Shown here: positions 1 to 6,380 of the stretch, one piece after another
Layout of the letters: the number at the start of each line of letters is the position of its first letter
Numbering within the stretch: the first letter of the stretch is position 1
Source: Spirochaetaceae bacterium
GTDB lineage: Bacteria; Spirochaetota; Spirochaetia; Spirochaetales_E; Spirochaetaceae_B
Assembly (NCBI GenBank): GCA_003249275.1
Contig: QKJO01000068.1
Coordinates: 1-8,127 of the forward strand
Direction: 5' to 3'
Length of the DNA stretch: 8,127 nucleotides
The notes under the pieces: model-generated
What the model was told of the DNA's origin: nothing
Database searches by the model: none
What the model saw: the letters and a program-made list of their open reading frames with translations, nothing else
Translations under genes and position numbers: made by a program

Positions 1-1
1 C

Positions 2-712
2 AGGGTGGTTCACATCACCGGAGGACTGAAGCCCGGTTTTGCAGCCAGCGAAGTGGAACCGAAGGTCCGCCGGCTGATCAAGGAGAACATAGTCACCAGC
101 GACTCGGTCATCATCGACTTCAACGGCGACTATGCTGAAATTCAGTCCTATGTCATGAAATTCATAGTCATCATGATCATTGCTGTCGCCCTGGTCTTCG
201 GTGTCATGGCCAGCCAGTTTGAATCCCTGAGGGATCCCTTCATTATATTCTTCACAATTCCCCTCATGGCCATCGGCATCATCTTCCTCTACAAGATGAC
301 GGGTGAGGCAATCAGTATGTACACCGCCGTAGGTGTGATCATGCTGGCGGGAATTGTGGTCAACAACGGAATCGTCATGGTGGACTACACCAACATCCTC
401 AGAGGCCGCGGCCTCTGCATCCGCGATGCCTGTATCGAGGCGGGGGGAAACAGACTCCGTCCCGTACTGATGACAACCCTGACTACGGTTCTGGGAATGC
501 TGCCGATGGCCTTTTCAAGCGGACAGGGATCCGAACTGGTCCAGCCCTTCGGACAGACCGTTATAGGCGGTCTGACAATGAGTACCCTGCTGACCCTGTT
601 TCTGGTTCCCGTGCTCTATGCTCTGTTCAACAGAAAGCATGATTCGGTTACGGGCGAGTGCAGCGATTCGGAAGATTTCATAAACAGACCCCAGCTGGAG
701 GAGAAGGTATGA
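2..712 (+). CDS. RND efflux transporter, HAE1/AcrB-like permease, C-terminal part (5' end outside window)
   Basis: This is the last ~236 codons of a resistance-nodulation-division inner-membrane pump. The frame is open to the window edge, so the GTG at position 5 is an internal valine, not a start. Counting that valine as residue 1, residues 1-47 are the end of the second periplasmic porter region. Five hydrophobic helices follow from about residue 51, matching TM8-TM12 of the family. The helix around residues 108-128 carries the typical motif AGIVVNNGIVMVDY (two Asn at 120-121). It is followed by a conserved loop rich in Arg and Pro (RLRPVLMTT) and a last helix ending LFLVPVLYALF. A hydrophilic cytoplasmic tail of about 25 residues closes the protein. 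Such pumps use proton-motive force with a membrane-fusion protein and an outer-membrane channel, which would lie upstream. The motif NNGIVMVDY favours HAE1 drug/hydrophobe pumps over heavy-metal HME pumps; the substrate cannot be read from this fragment. The stop overlaps the next gene by ATGA. Confidence 0.93.
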   Translation, partial: RVVHITGGLKPGFAASEVEPKVRRLIKENIVTSDSVIIDFNGDYAEIQSYVMKFIVIMIIAVALVFGVMASQFESLRDPFIIFFTIPLMAIGIIFLYKMTGEAISMYTAVGVIMLAGIVVNNGIVMVDYTNILRGRGLCIRDACIEAGGNRLRPVLMTTLTTVLGMLPMAFSSGQGSELVQPFGQTVIGGLTMSTLLTLFLVPVLYALFNRKHDSVTGECSDSEDFINRPQLEEKV

Positions 713-987
713 GACGGATAGAGATCATCGTCAACCAGTCCATTGAAGCCGATCTTTTTGAAGCCTTCGCAAGGTATCAGGTGGTCAGGCACTATACGAA
801 AATTCCCGGGGCCCACGGCGTCGGGAATTCGGACCCCAAGATGGGGGACCATATCTGGCCGGAAGAAAATGCGGTCATCATCGTCTACTGCAAAAAAGAG
901 GAGGCCGCACTCATCGAAAAGGCGGTCAAAGAGGTGAAGCAGAAATTCCCCAGTGAGGGCATTAAGATCTTCACAATGAAATATTAA
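709..987 (+). CDS. PII-like, RND-transporter-associated small protein (PG0541-like family)
   Basis: The 92-residue protein has a pattern fitting the ferredoxin-like fold of PII/CutA-like proteins. Strand MRRIEIIVNQS is followed by a helix (IEADLFEAFARYQ), a long flexible loop with Gly, His and Pro (KIPGAHGVGNSDPKMGDHIW), a strand (NAVIIVYCK), a helix (EAALIEKAVKEVKQKF) and a final short strand (GIKIFTMKY). The loop sits where PII proteins carry the ligand- and partner-binding T-loop. I recall small PII-like proteins of this kind (PG0541-type; compare DUF3240) being encoded directly after RND pump genes; the family call rests on that resemblance and on position. The ATG is preferred because it overlaps the pump stop as ATGA and has GGAGGAG at 698-704 just upstream. 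The upstream in-frame extension would only run into the pump gene. Its likely role is to bind a ligand or metal and modulate the pump at the cytoplasmic face (inference). His and Cys residues are present, but no metal site can be assigned. Confidence 0.8.
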   Translation: MRRIEIIVNQSIEADLFEAFARYQVVRHYTKIPGAHGVGNSDPKMGDHIWPEENAVIIVYCKKEEAALIEKAVKEVKQKFPSEGIKIFTMKY

Positions 988-1008
988 CTCCACAACCTGG
1001 AGATATGG

Positions 1009-1072
1009 CCCCGCCTCCGGAGGCGGGGTGATCCCCTTCTGCCGGACAAATCCGGCGGAAGGGGCTTTTTTT
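1009..1072 (+). terminator. Tandem hairpin Rho-independent terminator after the RND/PII-like unit
   Basis: Two hairpins stand back to back 21 bases after the stop. The first, 1009-1028, is a perfect 20-base GC-rich palindrome with no T-run. The second, 1033-1064, pairs CCCCTTC-T-GCCGGA with TCCGGC-G-GAAGGGG (14 pairs including one T-G wobble) around a CAAA loop. It is followed by C and seven Ts (1066-1072), the classic intrinsic terminator layout. It separates the upstream unit from the ABC operon promoter. Confidence 0.93.
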
Positions 1073-1112
1073 GCCACTTCTTCCGACTTTCTGCTCCCGG
1101 CGTCGGCTTTCC

Positions 1113-1141
1113 TTGTCAGGGACTCTGTCTGATGTTACAAT
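1113..1141 (+). promoter_or_regulatory. Sigma-70-type promoter of the ABC operon
   Basis: TTGTCA (1113-1118) and TACAAT (1136-1141) each match the consensus -35 and -10 at 5 of 6 positions, and are 17 bases apart. A TG one base upstream of the -10 (1133-1134) adds an extended -10 element. Transcription would start near 1148, giving a leader of about 70 bases before the TTG start at 1221. The site lies just after the terminator at 1033-1072, where a new operon promoter is expected. Confidence 0.72.
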
Positions 1142-1153
1142 TCCAAGGCTCAC

Positions 1154-1186
1154 AAACCCTTCCGATCCGGAGAGGGTAAGGGGTTT
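1154..1186 (+). promoter_or_regulatory. Structured leader with two mutually exclusive stems
   Basis: ACCCT-TCCG (1156-1164) can pair with CGGA-(G bulge)-AGGGT (1168-1177) around a 3-base ATC loop, a 9-pair stem with one bulge. The same 5' arm, AAACCCTT (1154-1161), can instead pair with 1179-1186 (AGGGGTTT) over 8 pairs including one wobble. The two structures share an arm and cannot form together. The segment lies between the predicted start of transcription and the Shine-Dalgarno site. A regulatory role is inference; there is no T-run, so it is not a terminator, and it matches no riboswitch I recognise. Confidence 0.35.
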
Positions 1187-1208
1187 CACAAATATAGAAT
1201 AAGCCTCC

Positions 1209-1216
1209 AGGAGGAA
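1209..1216 (+). promoter_or_regulatory. Shine-Dalgarno site fixing the TTG start of the ABC ATPase
   Basis: AGGAGGAA has its GGAGG core 6 bases before TTG at 1221, which decides that unusual start. The preceding CCTCC (1204-1208) makes a CCTCC-A-GGAGG inverted repeat. The spacing is too tight for more than a 3-pair hairpin, so strong sequestration is unlikely. Confidence 0.8.
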
Positions 1217-1220
1217 CACA

Positions 1221-2168
1221 TTGATCAAAGCGATTGATTTAACAAAGCGTTATGGCAGGCATACCGCGGTCAACGGGATCAACTTTGAGATTGCCAAGGG
1301 GGAGATCATCGGATTTCTCGGCCCCAACGGAGCCGGCAAATCGACAACCATGAATATGATCACCGGCTACATCGCTCCCAGCGACGGGAGGATCATCGTC
1401 GACGGCGACAATATCCTGGATGATCCGGAGAAAACGAGAGCAAAAATCGGATACCTTCCCGAACAGCCTCCCCTGTATATGGATATGACGGTCAATGAGT
1501 ATCTCACCTTTGCCGGTCAGCTGAAAAAGATCGGAAAAACCGGTCTCAAGACCGATATGGACCGGATTACGGAACTTGTAAAAATCACGGATGTACGGAA
1601 AAGGCTGATCAAGAACCTTTCCAAAGGGTACAAGCAGAGGGTGGGACTGGCCCAGGCCCTCCTGGGAAATCCCCAGCTGCTTATCCTGGATGAACCGACC
1701 GTAGGTCTGGATCCGAAGCAGATCATTGAGATCAGAAACCTGATAAGAGATCTGAGTGCCGATCATACAATCGTGCTGAGCTCACACATACTGCCCGAAA
1801 TCTCCGCCGTCTGCGACAGGGTCCTCATCATCAACAAGGGAGAGATCGTCGCCTCCGACACACCCGAAAACCTGGCACAGAACCTGGCGGGCATGCACAA
1901 GCTGCACCTCCGCGTGAAAGGAGAGGAGGAACAGATCAGAAAGGCTCTGGCCTCCGTCACCGTTCTGAAGGATATCGTCCTGGAACCGTCCAGGGAGTCG
2001 GGCGCCATGAACGTCGTGGTGGAAGCAGGTACGGATTCTGATATCAGGGAAGAAGTTTTCTACGCCCTGGCCGGGGAGAAATGCCCGATTCTCCAGATGA
2101 GACCCATGGATATGTCTCTTGAGGAGATATTCCTGAATCTGACAACTCAGGAAGGAGGAACAAATTAA
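1221..2168 (+). CDS. ABC transporter ATP-binding protein, GldA-like
   Basis: This 315-residue protein is a complete nucleotide-binding subunit of an ABC-2-type transporter and would sit on the cytoplasmic face of the partner permease. Visible motifs are Walker A GPNGAGKST (residues 34-42), a Q-loop region GYLPEQPPLY (77-86), signature LSKGYKQ (133-139), Walker B LLILDEP (153-159), D-loop GLDP (162-165) and switch His189 (SSHIL). Residues ~225-315 form the C-terminal extension usual in the GldA/DrrA-like branch. All catalytic residues are present, so it should hydrolyse ATP. The TTG start is chosen because a strong Shine-Dalgarno site sits 6 bases upstream and the reading begins right at the first conserved strand (MIKAIDLTKRYG). 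The stop TAA shares one base with the next ATG, indicating translational coupling. Assignment to the GldA branch rests on the downstream GldF- and GldG-like genes as much as on its own sequence. NosF-like or generic ABC-2 ATPases are the alternatives. Confidence 0.93.
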   Translation: MIKAIDLTKRYGRHTAVNGINFEIAKGEIIGFLGPNGAGKSTTMNMITGYIAPSDGRIIVDGDNILDDPEKTRAKIGYLPEQPPLYMDMTVNEYLTFAGQLKKIGKTGLKTDMDRITELVKITDVRKRLIKNLSKGYKQRVGLAQALLGNPQLLILDEPTVGLDPKQIIEIRNLIRDLSADHTIVLSSHILPEISAVCDRVLIINKGEIVASDTPENLAQNLAGMHKLHLRVKGEEEQIRKALASVTVLKDIVLEPSRESGAMNVVVEAGTDSDIREEVFYALAGEKCPILQMRPMDMSLEEIFLNLTTQEGGTN

Positions 2169-3031
2169 TGCTCGCCGTATTCAGAAAAGAACTTGCAACC
2201 TATTTTACAACCTCGGTGGGATATATCTTTATGGGTGTGTTCCTCCTTATATCAGGAATCCTCTTTACGGCCGGAAGCATTTTCAGAATGAGTTCTGACT
2301 ACTCCAACTTCCTGGCCAGTCTGATCATGATCTTTCTTCTAGTGGTTCCCCTCCTGACAATGAAGATCTACAGTGAGGAAAAAAGACAGAAAACAGATCA
2401 GCTCCTGATGACCGCACCCCAGCCCACAGCCATGATCGTAGCCGGCAAATTTCTGGCAGCGGTGACCCTATTTCTTGTCACCCTTGTTATTACAGGACTC
2501 TATCCACTACTCCTGTCATTCCATACAAAAATGGACACGGCCCAGATCATCGGAACCTACATCGGTTTTTTCCTTCTGGGATGTTCCTTTATCTCCATCG
2601 GGATCTATATCTCCAGTCTGACCGACAGTCAGGCGGGAGCGGCCATCCTTACCTTCTGTATGCTGATCATAACCTGGATTGTCGACTTCATCGGCGCTTA
2701 TATGCCCGTCACCGTACTGTCAGGAGTTATTTTTGCCCTGATTCTGACGGCCCTGGCATGTTTCTGGATGTATTCGGCAACAAGGAGCATCATTGCGGCT
2801 GTCATTCCTGCTGCTGCAGGGCTGGTCATCATCCTGATCCTGTACCTCATCAACAAAGATCTTTATATCAACCTTATAGGGAAATCCCTCTCATGGTTTT
2901 CGCTGACCAGGCGGTTTTCAAACTTTCCCCTGGGAATTCTGAAACTGGATGCGGTGATCTATTACCTGTCATTTTCAGGATTCTTCCTGTTTCTGACGAC
3001 TCAGAAAATCGAAAAACAGAGGTGGAGCTAG
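2168..3031 (+). CDS. ABC-2 type permease, GldF-like
   Basis: The 287-residue protein is almost entirely membrane-embedded. It opens with FRKELATYFTTSVGYIFMG, the amphipathic entry helix plus first membrane segment typical of GldF/NosY-type permeases. A second membrane segment (~48-65) is followed by the conserved cytoplasmic stretch LLTMKIYSEEKRQKTDQLL and MTAP (residues 62-84), the most diagnostic part of the family. Further hydrophobic segments lie near 95-118, 128-150, 157-178, 180-200, 205-228 and 262-280. It would form the transport pathway with the ATPase encoded immediately upstream. The ATG overlaps the upstream stop by one base and has GGAAGGAGGAA at 2150-2160 as ribosome binding site. 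The next gene starts one base after its stop. The substrate is unknown: in Flavobacterium johnsoniae the related GldF belongs to an ABC complex needed for gliding motility, but relatives occur in many non-gliding bacteria. Confidence 0.9.
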   Translation: MLAVFRKELATYFTTSVGYIFMGVFLLISGILFTAGSIFRMSSDYSNFLASLIMIFLLVVPLLTMKIYSEEKRQKTDQLLMTAPQPTAMIVAGKFLAAVTLFLVTLVITGLYPLLLSFHTKMDTAQIIGTYIGFFLLGCSFISIGIYISSLTDSQAGAAILTFCMLIITWIVDFIGAYMPVTVLSGVIFALILTALACFWMYSATRSIIAAVIPAAAGLVIILILYLINKDLYINLIGKSLSWFSLTRRFSNFPLGILKLDAVIYYLSFSGFFLFLTTQKIEKQRWS

Positions 3032-3032
3032 T

Positions 3033-4469
3033 ATGAAATTTAAACTGAATTTTAAAGCTTTTCATGCCGGCCGGACCGCAGTCATCAATATTGCCGTGCT
3101 GTCCGGTCTGATCATCTTCAATCTGCTGTTCCAGAATATTCCGGCACAGTGGGATATGACCAGGAAAAAATTATTCTCCCTCACCGATCAGACCGAAACC
3201 CTGATCAACGGAATCGATCAGGATGTAATGATCTATCTCCTGTCCAAACCGGGAGAGGAACCAAAAGACATCCTGGAAGTACTTGAGAAGTACGGGAAAG
3301 CCTCACCCAGAATCAATCTGAAAACCATCGATCCGGATCGGAATCCGACCCTCATCACCGGTTACGCAAAGGATGGAAAAACGGTCGCAAACGGCAGTGT
3401 GATCGTCGTTTCGGGACAGTATTCCCGTGTCATCGACCACATCGACATGTACAGCATCAGCTACAGCCAGCAGGGTCAGCCTCAGGTGCTGGGGATGACT
3501 GTGGAGCAGAGAGTGACCTCCGCCCTGTCCTATGTCACCACGGGCAAGGAATCCCGGCTTTATATCCTCGAGGGGCATAATGAACTCACTCTCGAGGATC
3601 TGAACCTGCAGGACGTGATCACCAAGGCCAATTTTTCTGTGAAACCGCTGAATCTTCTGAAAATGGGAACAGTTCCTCCTGAGGCGGATGTGCTGGCCAT
3701 CCTCTCGCCCGAGAGGGATCTGACAGCCAATGAAACATCGGCTGTCACCTCATTTCTGGAAAGAGGAGGAGCTCTTTTTCTCTCCCTGGAGATGACAGGA
3801 GCCGAGATGAAAAACCTGAACGGACTGCTGGAACGGTACAATCTGGAAGTCATCCCCGGATTCGTGATGGAGAGGGACACCAACAGGCTCCTGCCCGGCT
3901 TCGGTAACAATCCTCTTCTCTTCTCACCCAGAATGGCCCAGGATAACCCTGTCACCGATTCTCTGCGGGAAAACAGCCTGGACGCTTTCGTATTCACCGC
4001 CATGGGAATACGGGAAACGGCCATCAAAAAGAGGAATCTCAAATTCACCCCTCTTCTGACGTCCTCCAACAGCAGCTGGCTCAGAACGGATCTGACCAAC
4101 GTCTCCGAACTGAAGACGCCCGGTGATATTTCCGGTCCCGTCACCGTTGCAGCCTCGCTGGCAGAGACCAGCAGAGATACGGGGATGGAGGAAGGTGCAA
4201 AAATCATCCTGCTGACCAGCGGGAATTCCCTCTCCGCTCTTCCCGGTATCGGGCAGATCAAGGCGAATATCGAATTCTTCATAAACAGTCTCAACTGGCT
4301 GGGCGGTCAGGAGGAATCCATCAATATTCCAAGCAAGAGCCTCTTCAGACTGCCCCTGCAGCTGAATGCCACGCAGGCCTGGTTTTATGCGGCCCTCTGC
4401 GTGCTTATCGTACCTCTGCTGATCATCATTTCCGGGACGGTGGTCCTTATTAGGAGGAAGAACCTTTGA
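3033..4469 (+). CDS. GldG-family ABC transporter auxiliary protein
   Basis: This 478-residue protein has one membrane anchor near each end: about residues 17-35 (AVINIAVLSGLIIFNLLF) and 449-472 (WFYAALCVLIVPLLIIISG). A large domain between them is probably on the outer face of the cytoplasmic membrane. After the first anchor comes the family hallmark WDMTRKKLFSLTDQT, then a thioredoxin-like stretch (DQDVMIYLLSKPGEE). VEQRVTSALSYV (~156) and LYILEGHNE (~176) follow, as is usual before the amidotransferase-like region. The segment VLAILSPERDLT and the following SFLERGGALFLSL resemble the ABC_transp_aux domain. The protein is expected to work with the ATPase and permease just upstream, as GldG does with GldA and GldF. 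The ATG starts one base after the permease stop with GGTGGAG at 3021-3027. The gene overlaps the next by four bases (TTGA). Length is in the normal range and no frame damage is seen. Confidence 0.87.
   Translation: MKFKLNFKAFHAGRTAVINIAVLSGLIIFNLLFQNIPAQWDMTRKKLFSLTDQTETLINGIDQDVMIYLLSKPGEEPKDILEVLEKYGKASPRINLKTIDPDRNPTLITGYAKDGKTVANGSVIVVSGQYSRVIDHIDMYSISYSQQGQPQVLGMTVEQRVTSALSYVTTGKESRLYILEGHNELTLEDLNLQDVITKANFSVKPLNLLKMGTVPPEADVLAILSPERDLTANETSAVTSFLERGGALFLSLEMTGAEMKNLNGLLERYNLEVIPGFVMERDTNRLLPGFGNNPLLFSPRMAQDNPVTDSLRENSLDAFVFTAMGIRETAIKKRNLKFTPLLTSSNSSWLRTDLTNVSELKTPGDISGPVTVAASLAETSRDTGMEEGAKIILLTSGNSLSALPGIGQIKANIEFFINSLNWLGGQEESINIPSKSLFRLPLQLNATQAWFYAALCVLIVPLLIIISGTVVLIRRKNL
4452..4459 (+). 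promoter_or_regulatory. Shine-Dalgarno site fixing the TTG start of the DUF4340 gene
   Basis: AGGAGGAA lies inside the last codons of the GldG-family gene with its GGAGG core 8 bases before TTG at 4466. It supports the overlapping TTG start (TTGA, 4466-4469) over any downstream start, none of which would keep the N-terminal membrane anchor. Confidence 0.75.
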
Positions 4470-5845
4470 CAAAGAAGAACAGACAGCTTCTGATCACACT
4501 TGCCCTACTCCTCCTACTGGGAAGCGGTTACCTCATCCTCGGAATGAAGGGAAAAGAGGAAGCCTCCCTGGAGCAGCAGCCCCCCGCTCCCCGGGAAAGT
4601 TATACACTGACCGAAACGGGTGAATCGGATCTGGAATCACTGACCGTCAGAAACAGTTTCGGTGAAAATACATTCATCGACAGGGACGGGTTGATAGCCG
4701 TTCAGGGACAGCCGGACATAATCCTCAACCAGCAGGCGGCTCTGTCGCTGGTCTATTCTCTGGGCAATATCAAAAGCTATGAACGGATCGAGGAGTCGGT
4801 CGCCGAACCGGGGCAGTACGGGCTTGATGAACCATCAGCATCGGCGGTTCTGAAAAAGAAAGACGGCTCTTCGACTGTAATCCATCTGGGTATCTCCAAT
4901 CCCTCAAAATCGGGTTATTACGCCTTCAAAGAAGGGGATTCGGCAGTCTATCTTCTGAATTCCTATCTGGGATCGACCTTTCTCAATTCTCTGGATCTGC
5001 TGAGAGACAGAACCCTGCCAACCGTCAACCTGCAGAATCTGAAAAGGCTGACCATCCGGAGGGAGAGAACCATCGATATCGTTCCCTATTTTCCCTATGA
5101 GGTATTTTCAAGTACCCTCAGTCCTTTTCTTATGGTCAAACCCTACAGAAGGCCGGTTGCCGTCAATACACAGACCTATTCGGAAAGCCTGGAAGCTCTC
5201 TCAGGCGGGTACTCCATAGGAAGATTCATCACGGGAAGCGAGGCTGAATCGGCCGGTATCAGCGGAAACTCACCCGAAATCTACCTCCTCGACGGTGAGG
5301 GCAACGAAGTGACCATCACGACCGGCAATACGTCTGACCAGGGTGAGGTTTACTGCAGAGTCAGTTCCATCGAAGGTATCGTGACCCTGCCTTCGGATGC
5401 TTTGAAGATCCTGCATCAGACCCCGCTGGATTTTGCAGACAAATTTGTCAGACTCATCGGCATCGACAATATCAAAGAGGTCAGGGTGGAAGCCCCCGGA
5501 GAAAGCTGGACGGGAACGGTGCACTGGCTGGACAGCGAGAGAGACAGGGGAGAATTCACATTTCAGGGAGCAGCCGTCGAGGAAGATCCGTTCAAGAAGA
5601 TGTACCAGGAAATTCTCTACCTGCTTTATGAAGGGGAAATTCCAGGTGATTTCAAACCGTCCGGAACACCCGGGTTCAAAGTCACCTACACAGGGAATGA
5701 AGACTCTCCCGGACAGACGGCAGCCGAGTTCTTTGATTATAATCAGGACTACTATGCCGTGAGCATTGACGGTTATCCGCCTGAATTTCTCATCGGGAAA
5801 TATCAGATTGAGAATCTGAAGACCTATCTCAGAGATTTCAAGTAA
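4466..5845 (+). CDS. DUF4340 domain-containing membrane-anchored protein
   Basis: The 459-residue protein begins with basic residues (MTKKNRQ) and one hydrophobic helix (~8-27, LLITLALLLLLGSGYLILGM). There is no lipobox cysteine, so it is likely an uncleaved anchor with the rest outside the cytoplasmic membrane. The DUF4340 pattern is clear: a strand-rich start, then YGLDEPSASAVLKKKDG (from residue 118), IHLGISNPSKSGYYAF, and VYLLNSYLGSTFLNSLDLLRDRTL. The remainder is beta-rich and may contain a second related module. DUF4340 genes often lie directly after GldG-type genes in ABC operons, and the four-base overlap here supports a shared function, perhaps as a periplasmic subunit; this role is inference and no activity is known. 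Translation is likely coupled to the upstream gene. The TTG start is supported by the Shine-Dalgarno site at 4452-4459. It is the last gene of the operon; no terminator follows directly. Confidence 0.86.
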   Translation: MTKKNRQLLITLALLLLLGSGYLILGMKGKEEASLEQQPPAPRESYTLTETGESDLESLTVRNSFGENTFIDRDGLIAVQGQPDIILNQQAALSLVYSLGNIKSYERIEESVAEPGQYGLDEPSASAVLKKKDGSSTVIHLGISNPSKSGYYAFKEGDSAVYLLNSYLGSTFLNSLDLLRDRTLPTVNLQNLKRLTIRRERTIDIVPYFPYEVFSSTLSPFLMVKPYRRPVAVNTQTYSESLEALSGGYSIGRFITGSEAESAGISGNSPEIYLLDGEGNEVTITTGNTSDQGEVYCRVSSIEGIVTLPSDALKILHQTPLDFADKFVRLIGIDNIKEVRVEAPGESWTGTVHWLDSERDRGEFTFQGAAVEEDPFKKMYQEILYLLYEGEIPGDFKPSGTPGFKVTYTGNEDSPGQTAAEFFDYNQDYYAVSIDGYPPEFLIGKYQIENLKTYLRDFK

Positions 5846-5857
5846 GGGGAAGGGATA

Positions 5858-6319
5858 TCAGGGAAGGAATTTCCTGAGTCCCTCGTCATCCATGATCTCC
5901 ATGATCAGGGCCGGTCTGTCTTTCAGTTCGATGAGCCAGTACCCTCTGACAAACAGGGCCGAAAGCCCCTTTAATTCGGGAATCCGATCCCAGGCAAAAC
6001 CTTCTGCAATACTGGCTCTGCCCCATTTTTCTGACACTTTTCTCATTCCGATCACATCGGAGATCAGAAAGGAGATCACCGTCTTTTCATAGCCCGTATC
6101 TTTTCTGTTGAGAATGGCCATGAGGGCATTATGTTTCTCAAAATCTTCAAAATAGATACGGTCGCCGACGATGTAGCAGAGCCCGCCCCGGCCGTTCGGT
6201 TTGCCCGAACCGCACTCGCCCACCAGAGCGGCATAAGTATTGAACAGAACCTTACCGCCCAGGCTGGCTTCCTTTTCGCTCCAGAATTTCTTTACTTCAT
6301 CATTTGCATCCGCCGGCAT
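5858..6319 (-). CDS. Conserved-looking hypothetical protein, possible PH/GRAM-like fold
   Basis: I do not recognise this 153-residue protein. It is soluble, with no signal peptide or membrane segment. Strand-like stretches KVLFNTYAALVGE (~23-35), GLCYIVGDRIYFEDF (~46-60), TVISFLISDVIGMRKV (~75-95) and ALFVRGYWLIEL are followed by a final amphipathic helix (DDEGLRKFLP). An all-beta run capped by a C-terminal helix, with the phrase ISFLISDVIGMRKV, recalls PH/GRAM-like domains; this is only a fold-level guess. The reading frame is supported by its normal composition, by a GAAAGGGA ribosome binding site (6327-6334) about 7 bases before ATG, and by an upstream promoter with a TATAGT -10 on the same strand. 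Its stop lies 12 bases from that of the convergent DUF4340 gene with no terminator between them. It is transcribed divergently from argA. Confidence 0.72.
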   Translation of the reverse strand: MPADANDEVKKFWSEKEASLGGKVLFNTYAALVGECGSGKPNGRGGLCYIVGDRIYFEDFEKHNALMAILNRKDTGYEKTVISFLISDVIGMRKVSEKWGRASIAEGFAWDRIPELKGLSALFVRGYWLIELKDRPALIMEIMDDEGLRKFLP

Positions 6320-6335
6320 AAAATATTCCCTTTCT

Positions 6336-6367
6336 ACCGGCGCTGATTTGCAGCTCCGGTGCTTTTT
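6336..6367 (+). terminator. Terminator-like hairpin on the plus strand inside the divergent region
   Basis: ACCGG-c-GCTG (6336-6345) pairs with CAGC-t-CCGGT (6351-6360) around an ATTTG loop, 9 pairs with one mismatch. It is followed by GC and five Ts (6363-6367), so it reads as an intrinsic terminator for plus-strand transcripts. No plus-strand gene ends here; the nearest is the DUF4340 gene at 5845, making this a candidate end point for that operon after antisense passage through the minus-strand gene. On the minus strand the same hairpin falls in the leader of the 5858-6319 gene, just before its ribosome binding site. Confidence 0.55.
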
Positions 6368-6380
6368 CTATTCTGACCTA

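Noticed and set aside
5..7. GTG as start of the first gene
   Set aside because: The frame continues to the window edge and the protein begins in the middle of the RND porter region, so this is an internal codon of a truncated gene.
1185..1200. TTCACA and TAGAAT/TATAGA near 1185-1200 as a second promoter for the ABC operon
   Set aside because: The boxes are not correctly spaced relative to each other or to any partner, unlike the pair at 1113-1141.
616..1228. Minus-strand open frames opposite the pump end, PII-like gene and spacer
   Set aside because: They overlap well-supported plus-strand genes and the terminator, show low-complexity Arg/Ser/Gly-rich translations and have no promoter or ribosome binding site.
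3560..4472. Long minus-strand open frames (up to 244 codons) opposite the GldG-family gene
   Set aside because: Their length follows from the codon use of the sense gene; translations are rich in Ser/Arg and match no family I know, while the plus frame has clear GldG features.
5804..5818. Small inverted repeat CAGATT-GAG-AATCTG near the end of the DUF4340 gene, considered as a terminator for the minus-strand gene
   Set aside because: Short AT-rich 6-pair stem inside coding sequence, followed on the minus strand only by ATATTT; too weak to call.
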